A stretch of DNA of 10,256 nucleotides from Planctomycetia bacterium (GTDB lineage: Bacteria > Planctomycetota > Planctomycetia > Pirellulales > UBA1268): NCBI GenBank assembly GCA_009923125.1, contig RFUD01000051.1, forward strand, positions 1 through 10,256, read 5' to 3'. Position 1 is the stretch's first letter; each line of letters begins with the position of its first letter. The translations under genes and the position numbers were made by a program. The notes beneath the pieces are model-generated. The model made no database searches. It saw only the letters and a program-made list of their open reading frames with translations, and was not told the origin of the DNA. Positions 1-5,941 of the stretch are shown here, piece after piece.

Positions 1-959
1 TCGTGGTCGGGGCAGGGGATCATCGCGTCATTCGACGAGCCGCGCGTGGCCAAGGCCGTCGTGGCTGCACGCCGGCCGACCGTGGCGGTGGGCGGCGGTG
101 GGGGAGCGTACGACCCGCAGAGTGGCATACCGTATGTCGATACCGACAACGAACGGATTGCGATCCTCGCCGCCGAGCACCTGCTCGAGAGGGCCCTGCC
201 GCACTTCGGCTACTACGGGATCCGGTTGTCTCCGGCCACGGGCTGGTCGGAGGCGCGGGCCGCCGCGTTCAGCCAACGGATTTCCCGAGCGGGGAAAGAG
301 GCGGCCGTGCTCGTGCCGCGGCACGAGTCGGTGACGACGTCCGCGCTCGGCACGTGCTCGAGGCCTGCCGGTCGCTCGGCCTGCGGGTGCCGCACGACGT
401 GGCCGTGATCGGCGTCGACGACGACGAGTTTGTGTGCGAGCTGTCCGATCCGCCGCTGTCGAGCGTCGCCCAGGCGGCGCGGAAGATCGGGCACGAGGCG
501 GCGCGGCTCCTCGACCTGCTCATGCGGCCGGAGCGAACGCAGGAACATGGAGGGCGACCGGTGCCGGCCCGCTCAGTCGTGCCGCCGATCGGCGTCGTGG
601 CCAGGCGCTCCACCGACACGCTCGCCGTCGAGGATCCGGCGGTGGCCCGCGTGATCCGCACGATCCGGGAGCGGGCGTTCGGCCCCCTGGCGATCGCCGA
701 CTTGGTGGCGGAGTCGGGGCTGTCGCGCTGGCAGGTCGAGGAACGGTTTCGCCAGCTCGTCGGCCGCTCGATCCGCGACGACATCCTCGAGGTGCGGCTC
801 GCCGAGGCCCGCCGCCTCGTGACCACGACCGACCTGCCGCTCAAGACCATCGCCCCGCGGGCGGGGTTCCGCTCGATCGCCTACATGACCACCGTGTTTC
901 GCCGCCACTTCGGCACGACCCCCGCCGCCCTGCGCGCCGCGGCGCAGGGCGGCCAGTGA
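1..959 (+). pseudogene. XylR-like AraC-family transcriptional regulator, frameshifted and internally deleted, 5' end outside window
   Basis: This encodes a sugar-responsive regulator with a periplasmic-binding-protein-like sensor followed by an AraC DNA-binding domain. Frame 1 is open from the window edge to about 330 and reads like the middle of the sensor (GIIASFDEPRVAKAVVAARR, then PYVDTDNERIA and FGYYGI). Frame 3 carries the rest: RARHVLEACRSLGLRVPHDV, AVIGVDDDEFVCELSDPPLS, and then the two-helix-turn-helix AraC tail from about 640 to the TGA at 957-959, including LAIADLVAESGLSRWQVEERF and FRSIAYMTTVFRRHFGTTP. The frames meet around 320-345. There the usual segment between the sensor's middle strand and the 'GVMACDDVRARHVLEAC' stretch of planctomycete XylR proteins is missing, by my estimate 25-30 residues. 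A frameshift plus deletion makes the sensor non-functional as written. A downstream restart could still give an AraC-only protein. The PIG-L remnant 23 bases downstream was probably its operon neighbour. Confidence 0.82.
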
Positions 960-982
960 ATCCCTCTGGAGTCCTCCCGAAC

Positions 983-1057
983 ATGCCTTCCCCTGCCGCG
1001 CTCGCCATCGTGGCTCATCCCGACGACATCGAGTTTGTCGCCGCGGGGGCGGCGGAT
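983..1057 (+). pseudogene. PIG-L (LmbE-like) deacetylase, N-terminal remnant of about 25 codons
   Basis: The ATG at 983 opens a short segment, MPSPAALAIVAHPDDIEFVA, which holds the AHPDD signature of the PIG-L/LmbE zinc-dependent N-acetylglucosamine deacetylase family. In that motif the His and the second Asp are metal ligand and catalytic base. A possible ribosome site, GGAG, lies at 968-971. After AAG the family pattern (normally TLLLL or similar, then about 200 more residues) stops, and the sequence becomes the antisense of the convergent DUF6259 gene. The breakpoint lies around 1050-1065. The remnant cannot encode an enzyme. It follows the XylR-type gene by 23 bases on the same strand, consistent with a former operon. 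Recognition rests on one short motif, but its position right at the N-terminus and after a start codon fits the family well. Confidence 0.68.
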
Positions 1058-2445
1058 GCGGCGGCACGTAGGCAGGCACCATGCGCCCTGACCTCGCGCA
1101 GGGTTCTCGCCATGGCCTCGACGCGGCCGCGGGCTTCGGCATCGAGGGAGCGTTCGTCGATCATCCACACCGCCACGCCGTAGGGCTCCAACCGAAGCGG
1201 CGGCTGGGCGCGGGCATCCAACGGCTCTGCGGCGGACTGGTCGGATGCGCCTTCGCACCGGTAGAGGGCCGGTGCTTCGGCCCTGATCTCCCGGACGGCG
1301 GCCGCCAGCGGCACGTCGGTCGCGACGGCCTCGGCCGTGACGTTCACGAACACGACGGCGAGGCTGTCGCCGCGCTTCCACACGCCGTTCAGCACGGCCG
1401 GGCTGTCGAGGATCCGCGGCCCGTAGTAGCCCCAGTCGGCGGAAACCGTCGGCACGCCTTCGAGCTCGAGCGGGCGGGCCATTTCGCCAGCGTTGAAATA
1501 GGGCAGCAGCGCGTGACGGGTGTGGGCCAGGGCTTTCAGGAAGGCCTTCCGCTTCTCGTCGCCGAGGGTGACCAACAGGGTGGTGGGGCCGATCTGCTCG
1601 CCCTGGACGAGCATCTCGCCCAGCTTGTGGAAGTATGCCTCCTGCGGGTCTTCATAGCTGACGTTCCGTCCGGTGAACTGCACGCGGCCGGCATAAATGG
1701 AGGGGAAGAGCGGCAGGCGGCGGGCGCCCGGGTCGATCACGAAGCTCCGGTTCGCCAGAAAGCCGTCCGCGAGGTGCGCGTAGGGCTCGGCCATGTCCTC
1801 CACTTCGAAAATCAGATCCGGATGGCTGCGCTTCAGCTCCTCGCGGAACCGGGCCAGATACTTCCAGAACCCGTGTTCGAGCCAGTTGTCGCCGCCGCCC
1901 AGGGCATGGCCGTGGCCGGGGTCGAAACAGGGCAGGGCGCGTCCCGCGCTCACCTGGTCGAGGTACAGGCCGTCGACACCGTATCCGGCCACGCGCTCCA
2001 ACTCGCCGCGCATCTTCTGCTGGTAGCCGGCCGCGGCGGGGCACATCACCACGAACAGGCTGTTGTACTTTTCGGTGAAGATGTGCCCGCGCCGATCCTT
2101 GACGGCCGACGGCCGCCCGATCCGTTCAAACTCCTCGCGCTCCTTCTCGGTGCGCCATTTCGTGTCCCACAGGCGGTAGTTCATGTACGGAATCACGCGG
2201 ACGCCCTGCTGCTGAATCTCCTTGACGAGCGGGACAAAACCGTCGTACGCCACGAAATGGGGATACCAGCGATCGAAGCTCCTGTGCTCCATCCAGGCAT
2301 ACCAGCGCACGCCGATCGGCAGGTCGCGGTACCAGGCGGGCGTGTCGTCGCGCGGCAGGCTGGGGAACCACGGCGCGTGGCCGCTCAGCCAGCGCTTGTA
2401 GAGCTGGCCGGCGTCGAACCAGTCGTTGTCGAAGGCCTCGATCAC
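1015..2445 (-). CDS. DUF6259-type glycoside-hydrolase-like protein, 5'-truncated
   Basis: The 476-codon frame resembles the C-terminal TIM-barrel-like region of large planctomycete proteins annotated DUF6259, thought to act on carbohydrates. Recognisable segments, in order, are FDNDWFDAGQLYKRW, IPYMNYRLWDTKWRTE, GVDGLYLDQVS followed by the DPGHGH/GGGDNW stretch, HPDLIFEVEDMAEPYA, and a beta-rich C-terminal part ending near LEPYGVAVWMIDERS. Asp in LYLDQ and Glu in FEVED are candidate catalytic acids by analogy only. The usual long N-terminal beta-domain and signal peptide are missing. The nominal start at 2445 is a GTG inside the conserved VIEAFDNDWFDA motif, and similarity seems to run a few codons further upstream (PTAVIEAF) before breaking into the divergent neighbour near 2450-2463. 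At the other end, the last 15-20 residues are the reverse complement of the PIG-L remnant, so the original stop is lost too. It is probably a pseudogene. The family name is from memory of the motif set. Confidence 0.72.
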   Translation of the reverse strand: MIEAFDNDWFDAGQLYKRWLSGHAPWFPSLPRDDTPAWYRDLPIGVRWYAWMEHRSFDRWYPHFVAYDGFVPLVKEIQQQGVRVIPYMNYRLWDTKWRTEKEREEFERIGRPSAVKDRRGHIFTEKYNSLFVVMCPAAAGYQQKMRGELERVAGYGVDGLYLDQVSAGRALPCFDPGHGHALGGGDNWLEHGFWKYLARFREELKRSHPDLIFEVEDMAEPYAHLADGFLANRSFVIDPGARRLPLFPSIYAGRVQFTGRNVSYEDPQEAYFHKLGEMLVQGEQIGPTTLLVTLGDEKRKAFLKALAHTRHALLPYFNAGEMARPLELEGVPTVSADWGYYGPRILDSPAVLNGVWKRGDSLAVVFVNVTAEAVATDVPLAAAVREIRAEAPALYRCEGASDQSAAEPLDARAQPPLRLEPYGVAVWMIDERSLDAEARGRVEAMARTLREVRAHGACLRAAASAAPAATNSMSSG

Positions 2446-2459
2446 CGCTGTCGGGAAGC

Positions 2460-2852
2460 GTGACCTTCGCCGGTCAGCCTGTCGACGACGGGCTGATCGA
2501 GTTCATCCCCGTCGATTCGACGCCCGGTCCGTCGTTCGGCGGGGTGGTGAAGGCCGGCCGCTACGACGTGCCCGCCGCGCAGGGAGGCCACGATGGGGGC
2601 ACGTTCAAGGCGACCAAGCGCCAGGCGGACGCCGTCGTCGCCACGTTGAGGGCGAACAGTGAAATCGTGAAACCGGCGGCGGTGCCTCCTGGTGCGGTGC
2701 GGAACAAGGACGACCTGCCTGTGCTGGGCGCGGCGATCTCCGGATCCAAGGTCTGCATCGTGACGGGCGATCACGAGTTGCTGGCCTTGGAGAAGTGTCA
2801 GGGCATCGACGTCCTCACGCCGCGGGCGTTCTACGAACGACTGCGGAGCTGA
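2460..2852 (+). CDS. Chimeric ORF: carboxypeptidase-regulatory-like head fused in frame to PIN-domain tail
   Basis: This is a 130-codon frame from GTG at 2460 to TGA at 2850-2852. Residues 1 to about 40 (VTFAGQPVDDGLIEFIPVDS, then PSFGGVVKAGRYDVP) match small planctomycete lipoproteins with a carboxypeptidase-regulatory-like beta-sandwich. The in-frame codons SGS just upstream also fit that family (VSGxVTFxGxPV), so its signal peptide has been cut off. From about residue 47 the frame becomes the C-terminal half of a PIN-domain toxin of the COG1569 type: FKATKRQADAVVATLRANSE, then KDDLPVLGAA, IVTGDHELLAL and ILTPRxF-like VLTPRAFYERL. The PIN half lacks the first beta strand with its invariant Asp, so nuclease activity is unlikely. 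Only the later acidic residues (KDD, TGD) remain. The switch falls around 2585-2605 and keeps the frame. The GTG has at best a weak GGGAAG ribosome site. It is either a degraded fusion or an accidental new gene. Confidence 0.7.
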   Translation: MTFAGQPVDDGLIEFIPVDSTPGPSFGGVVKAGRYDVPAAQGGHDGGTFKATKRQADAVVATLRANSEIVKPAAVPPGAVRNKDDLPVLGAAISGSKVCIVTGDHELLALEKCQGIDVLTPRAFYERLRS

Positions 2853-2939
2853 ATATGTGGGGCGGCCGGGTCGCGGGCGGCCGTTTCCGGCGTTATGACT
2901 TTCGCCTCGCGGCCTGCGTCAACATCGAGGACGCTGTGG

Positions 2940-2945
2940 TATGAT
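2940..2945 (+). promoter_or_regulatory. Candidate extended -10 element for the first MNT/HEPN operon
   Basis: TGGTATGAT at 2937-2945 contains a TATGAT hexamer preceded by TGn, an extended -10 shape. It lies 38 bases before the ATG at 2984. No convincing -35 box is visible at 17-base spacing. The rest of the gap from 2853 to 2976 shows nothing else I can name. A GAGG at 2977-2980 could serve as the ribosome site for ATG 2984 (close spacing) or ATG 2993 (long spacing). Confidence 0.35.
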
Positions 2946-2983
2946 TCGGATGGAAATACGCGTTTCTTGCCGCCACGAGGGTC

Positions 2984-3337
2984 ATGTCGCCCATGGCTTC
3001 GATCGCCACGAACCTGCGGCTCTCCCGCTCCGAGCAGGAAGGCATTCGGCGTGCCGTCGGGCGGGCATGTGAAGAACTCGGCGTCGTCTGGCGCACGATC
3101 GTGCTCTTCGGTTCGCGAACCGACCCCGCCCGTCGTGGTGGCGATATCGATCTGCTCGTCGAACTCGATCCGCGACTCCCCGGAGACGTCTACCGATTGA
3201 CGCAGCGGCTGCGAATCGCGCTCGAAGACGAGATCGGTCCGCAACGTGTCGATCTCGTGGTGGATGACGGCAGCGGAGCGGGTGCATTTCCGGCGCTGGC
3301 ACGGCTCGGGGGGGTGGAGTTGTGGTCGAACAGCTGA
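2984..3337 (+). CDS. MNT-type nucleotidyltransferase antitoxin (MntA-like), module 1
   Basis: This 117-residue minimal nucleotidyltransferase has the polymerase-beta fold. The fingerprint is LFGSR at residues 41-45, then RRGGDIDLLVEL. This gives G43-S44, nine residues, D54-x-D56, with a third acidic residue in RVDLVVD (D90). All three metal-binding carboxylates are therefore present, and the enzyme should be active. In characterised HepT/MntA pairs the MNT protein transfers AMP to a tyrosine of the HEPN toxin and neutralises it. The length is typical. ATG 2993 is an alternative start nine bases downstream. The gene overlaps the HEPN gene by 16 bases, implying translational coupling. No frameshift or truncation is seen, in contrast to the broken genes just upstream. 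Confidence 0.88.
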   Translation: MSPMASIATNLRLSRSEQEGIRRAVGRACEELGVVWRTIVLFGSRTDPARRGGDIDLLVELDPRLPGDVYRLTQRLRIALEDEIGPQRVDLVVDDGSGAGAFPALARLGGVELWSNS

Positions 3338-3777
3338 AGCAGATTCTTCGGGAGCAGCTGCATCTCCTGCGCGCCGCGGCCAGCGTGCTCGAGGAATCAC
3401 GCGGTCGCGTGGCATCGTTCGCGGATCGGCTCGGAGGCGAACTCTCGGTCGGCGAGCGGGAGTCTTGCGAGGCGCTCACGTCGCGGTTCGCTCGGCTCAA
3501 CGACTTTCTCGTCCAGCGGGTGTTTCGCACACTCGACCAGATCGAGTTGATGGACGAAGGCTCGCCGCTCGACCGATTGCAGCGGGCGGAAGCCCGCAGC
3601 CTCATCGCGTCCGCCGAGCGGTGGCGGGAGCTCCGCATGCTCCGCAATGCGATCGCCCACGACTATCTCATCGAGAGCGCCGACCGGGTTCTCCTCGACA
3701 CGCTTGCGGCGTCCCCGGAGCTGCTCGAGACGGCGGACCGACTCGTGCGTTACGTGGATCAAAAGCATTATTGCTAG
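3322..3777 (+). CDS. HEPN-domain ribonuclease toxin (HepT-like), module 1
   Basis: This 151-residue, mostly helical protein carries the HEPN RNase motif Rx4HxY as RNAIAHDY (R108, H113, Y115). Arg and His form the composite RNase site of the HEPN dimer. The Tyr corresponds to the residue modified by AMP in characterised HepT toxins. The start is GTG at 3322 inside the end of the MNT gene, the usual arrangement for coupled expression. The segment SRFARLNDFLVQRVF at about 54-68 resembles the 'RFAKLQDLL' segment of the second HEPN protein in this window, so the two may be distant paralogues. The TAG at 3775-3777 is followed immediately by a long inverted repeat that can serve as terminator. Role: a cytoplasmic RNase held inactive by its MNT partner, in phage defence or plasmid/island stabilisation. 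Targets cannot be read from sequence. Confidence 0.87.
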   Translation: MVEQLKQILREQLHLLRAAASVLEESRGRVASFADRLGGELSVGERESCEALTSRFARLNDFLVQRVFRTLDQIELMDEGSPLDRLQRAEARSLIASAERWRELRMLRNAIAHDYLIESADRVLLDTLAASPELLETADRLVRYVDQKHYC

Positions 3778-3864
3778 GGAAAAAAGTGACAGCCACCAAA
3801 TCTGGGCGCTCTGGAAAAGGCTCGGCGCGCAGTTTCCCCAGATTTGGTGGCTGACACCTTTTCC
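3778..3864. repeat. Long inverted repeat, REP-like and probable bidirectional terminator
   Basis: The left arm 3778-3806 and right arm 3836-3864 are near-perfect inverted copies of 29 bases separated by a 29-base loop. Both contain CAGCCACCAAATCTGGG exactly. Outside that core only the spacing and number of A residues and one base (GTGA versus GTGT) differ. On the plus strand the stem is followed by TTTTCC, and on the minus strand by TTTTTTCC. It could therefore terminate both the HEPN operon and the convergent lactonase fragment. The form GGAAAA..GTGTCAGCCACC resembles dispersed repeats I associate with planctomycete genomes and REP-type elements. That association is from memory, and no transposase gene is present here. 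Confidence 0.75.
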
Positions 3865-3904
3865 CCCCGTCTGCGAGGCGAGCGGGACCAGGCCCGCGGG
3901 CTGC

Positions 3905-4426
3905 TCACCGCGCCCGACACACCCTGGCGACGATGTCGCGAATCTGCTCGTCGATCGGGAGCGTGGCCGCACGCGTGAGGCTACCGTCAGCGGCAATCGT
4001 GTAGACCATGAGCGTCGCCGACTCGAAGCCGGTGGCCGCGAGGAAGCGGCCGTCGGGCGAGACGGCCATGCCCCAAGGGAGCTTGTCGGCCGGCACCAGG
4101 CCCTGCGGCGCGAGATTGCCATCGGCACGCACTGCGTAGCAGGCGATGAAGTCGTAGGAGTGCTCGTGGCCGCGGATACCCGCGTAAAGATGTCGGCCGT
4201 CGGGCGTGATCTCGATGTCGGACGACGTCACGCCGGAGTCGGGGGCGTCGGCGGGCACCGCCCGTGACCGCTGCCAGAGCGTGAGCCGGCCGTCGGCCGC
4301 CCGCTTGTAGATCGATATGCCCAGGCCTTGCTCCTCGCTGAAGTACACCAGCGGCAGCCGCGGGTGGTAGACGAGATGCCGCGGACCGGAGCCCTCTGGC
4401 GGGCCGACGTCGAGCGGATCGAGCAA
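3905..4426 (-). CDS. Lactonase-family beta-propeller (6-phosphogluconolactonase-like), C-terminal fragment
   Basis: This is the C-terminal half of a seven-bladed lactonase-type beta-propeller (Pfam Lactonase). Visible blade motifs are GSGPRHLVYHPRLPLVYFSE, SDIEITPDGRHLYAGIRG, WGMAVSPDGRFLAATGFES and LMVYTIAADGSL. The GPRH and PDGR repeats are the family's hallmark. Family members are usually about 340-400 residues, and only about 175 remain, so the first blades are gone. The nominal start at 4426 is a TTG. In the same frame the codons upstream (ETPATGALALLDPLDVG) still fit the family until about 4450, where the sequence switches to the AAA_14 ATPase gene. The TGA at 3905-3907 looks native, after IDEQIRDIVARVCRAR. 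The fragment has no start of its own and is almost certainly non-functional. It is convergent with the HEPN operon. Confidence 0.78.
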   Translation of the reverse strand: MLDPLDVGPPEGSGPRHLVYHPRLPLVYFSEEQGLGISIYKRAADGRLTLWQRSRAVPADAPDSGVTSSDIEITPDGRHLYAGIRGHEHSYDFIACYAVRADGNLAPQGLVPADKLPWGMAVSPDGRFLAATGFESATLMVYTIAADGSLTRAATLPIDEQIRDIVARVCRAR

Positions 4427-5106
4427 CGCGAGCGCCCCAGTCGCCGGGGTTTCTTCTGAATCTGCCGCGCGCGGGCAAAGTCACGGCTCTCGCTGAACGC
4501 CGCCACCGCTTCAGGCATGCCCCCCACGACGAGATACTCGCGGAGTGCCGCGATCAGTTCCGCATGGATGCCGGCCGGGAGCGGCTCGAGCGCCGAAAGA
4601 TCCTCGAGCCGGGCGCGATAGGCGTCGCGGCCGGTGGCGTCGAGAAACTCAAAGAAGTCGAGCGGATGGAGCGTGTGCAGTTGCACCTTGCCGACCGGGA
4701 ACGACGCGGCCCGTGACAGCTCGACGCCCAGCAGCGAGCCTGCCGCCACGATGTGCACTTCCGGCAGTTGCTCGGCGAAATACTTCAGGCTCGTGAGCGC
4801 CCGCGGGCAGGCCTGAATCTCGTCGAAAAACAGGAGTGCCGCGCCGGTGAGGACCGCGTGGGGATCGAACCTGCCCAAGAGCGCCAGGTCACGAACCAAC
4901 CGCACGGGATCGAGTTCGCCCTCGAAGACGGTCGCCAGCCGCGGGCCGGCCTCGAAGTTGAGCACGTGCACGGCGGCGTACTCGGCGGCCCCGAACCGCT
5001 CCAAGACATAGGTTTTTCCGGTCTGCCGCGCCCCCTTCACCACGAGCGGTTTCCGATCCGCCCGCTGCCGCCATGCTCGGAGAAACGCCTCGAAATCGCG
5101 CCGCAT
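4228..5106 (-). CDS. AAA_14/DUF4143-type ATPase, C-terminally truncated
   Basis: The ATG at 5106 begins a typical DUF4143-associated ATPase. The Walker A motif GARQTGKT is at residues 25-32, and Walker B LLFFDEIQ at 91-98. It then has the family's ALTSLKYFAEQLPEVHIVAA, sensor-like AAGSLLGVEL, and HTLHPLDFFEFL. The helical stretch EYLVVGGMPEAVAAF marks entry into DUF4143. Homology stops near residue 217 (FARARQIQ, about 4455). Members normally continue to some 400 residues. The remaining 75 codons of the open frame read the lactonase gene out of frame and are low-complexity arginine-rich. The DUF4143 half is thus lost, and the product is unlikely to work. These ATPases are widespread accessory genes of uncertain function, often spread by horizontal transfer. 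No good ribosome site precedes the ATG (CATGAACTTTCTCC). Confidence 0.8.
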   Translation of the reverse strand: MRRDFEAFLRAWRQRADRKPLVVKGARQTGKTYVLERFGAAEYAAVHVLNFEAGPRLATVFEGELDPVRLVRDLALLGRFDPHAVLTGAALLFFDEIQACPRALTSLKYFAEQLPEVHIVAAGSLLGVELSRAASFPVGKVQLHTLHPLDFFEFLDATGRDAYRARLEDLSALEPLPAGIHAELIAALREYLVVGGMPEAVAAFSESRDFARARQIQKKPRRLGRSRCSIRSTSARQRAPVRGISSTTRGCRWCTSARSKAWAYRSTSGRPTAGSRSGSGHGRCPPTPPTPA

Positions 5107-5148
5107 GGAGAAAGTTCATGCCATAAATCGCCGCGCCGGGCACGTTTT

Positions 5149-5162
5149 CGCGACGAGTCGCG
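5149..5162. repeat. Short perfect palindrome between ATPase and response regulator genes
   Basis: CGCGACGAGTCGCG consists of 6-base arms around GA. It lies 43 bases upstream of the ATPase ATG on the minus strand and 32 bases beyond the response-regulator stop. There is no T run after it on the minus strand, so it is not a classical terminator for the two-component genes. It could be an operator or chance in GC-rich DNA. Confidence 0.3.
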
Positions 5163-5193
5163 AGGACTTCCCGGCCTCCCGCTTTTTCGCGCC

Positions 5194-5852
5194 TCACTCC
5201 GGCGCGGAGCGGGCCGCGGTGGATGCCACGGCGAGGATGCCCAGCTCGAAGCCGCGGGCCACGGCGCTGGCCCGGTCGCTCGCCCCGAGCTTGACGAGCA
5301 TCTCCGTGACGTGCCCCTTCACCGTCCGCTCCGTGATCCCGAGCTGGCGGCCGATCTCCACGTTGGAGAGGCCCTTCCGCATCAGGGCGAGCACCTCCAG
5401 CTCCCGCGGCGTGAGCAGCCCCTTGTCGCGCGGTCGCGGCGCCGCCTCGATGCCCCGCCGGATGCCCGTCGCGCCGCGATGCACGTCGCGGACGGCGGCC
5501 ACGATCTCGCGGTGTTGGATATTTTTCGACACGAAGCCGCAGGCGCCGTCGCGGAGCACACGATCGGCGTCGAACGCCGACTCCGACGACGTGAGCACGA
5601 GCACGCGCGCGGCGGGCCGCGCGGCCCGCAGGCGAGCGAGCGTCTCGAAGCCGTCCATGCCCGGCAGGCTCAGGTCGAGCAGGCAGACGTCGGGCCGGCA
5701 GTCGCGCACGATCTGCACCGCCTCCTCCCCCGTGCCCGCCTGGCCCACCACCTCGAAGTCGGGCTCGCGGTGGAGCAGGTTGGCGAGCCCCTCGCGGAGC
5801 ACAGGATGGTCGTCGACGAGCAACAGACGGATTTTTTTTGATCGCTGTTCAT
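5194..5852 (-). CDS. NarL/FixJ-family response regulator, read through an A8 tract by -1 shift
   Basis: This is a two-domain DNA-binding response regulator of about 219 residues. The receiver has the acidic pair in LLLVDDHPVL, the phospho-acceptor Asp in CLLDLSLPGMDG (D60 counted from the ATG), the switch Thr in VLVLTSSES, and the Lys in FVSKNIQ. A LuxR-type helix-turn-helix follows: LLTPRELEVLALMRKGLSNV, then IGRQLGITERTVKGHV. The continuous frame has no ATG. Its first possible start is TTG at 5823, which would remove the first beta strand. The only good ATG (5852-5850) reads MNSDQKK and then meets an A8 run at 5838-5831. A -1 slip or one extra A gives ...KKIRLLLVDD, a perfect receiver start. 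Either this is a homopolymer sequencing or genomic error, or expression uses slippage. It lies 89 bases downstream of the kinase gene on the same strand and is its presumed partner. Confidence 0.85.
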
Positions 5853-5885
5853 GGGATCAATGCGTATTGTGCATTCGCCGCCGCG

Positions 5886-5918
5886 GGCGCCTCCCGTACG
5901 GACGTACGGGGTCGCGCC
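5886..5918. repeat. Stem-loop in the kinase-regulator intergenic gap
   Basis: The core 5893-5910 is CCCGTACGGACGTACGGG, a perfect inverted repeat. It is flanked by a second pair, GGCGC at 5886-5890 and GCGCC at 5914-5918, separated by small bulges. It lies in the 89-base gap between the kinase stop and the regulator ATG. No T run follows it on the minus strand. It may tune read-through or mRNA stability between the two genes, or bind a regulator. No direct evidence separates these. Confidence 0.45.
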
Positions 5919-5941
5919 GCTGGTTGTCCAATGGGGGGCCA

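Noticed and set aside
434..1183. A 249-codon plus-strand open frame as one gene
   Set aside because: Its first half is out of frame with the AraC domain. Only the short PIG-L start from 983 is recognisable, and the rest is antisense of DUF6259.
1081..2463. A 460-codon plus-strand open frame
   Set aside because: It is antisense to the DUF6259 gene. The minus strand holds recognisable motifs throughout, and the plus-strand product has none.
3778..3864. CRISPR repeat or tRNA/attachment site
   Set aside because: There are only two inverted arms and no direct repeat series, and no cloverleaf or integrase gene is nearby.
3778..3870. Insertion sequence ends
   Set aside because: The 29-base loop between the arms holds no gene, and no transposase fragment is visible anywhere in the window.
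3397..4128. A minus-strand frame covering the HEPN gene and repeat
   Set aside because: It is antisense to the HEPN gene and out of frame with the lactonase fragment, with serine/arginine-rich low-complexity translation.
5149..5162. Rho-independent terminator for the two-component genes
   Set aside because: The palindrome is followed by AAAA rather than T residues on the minus strand.
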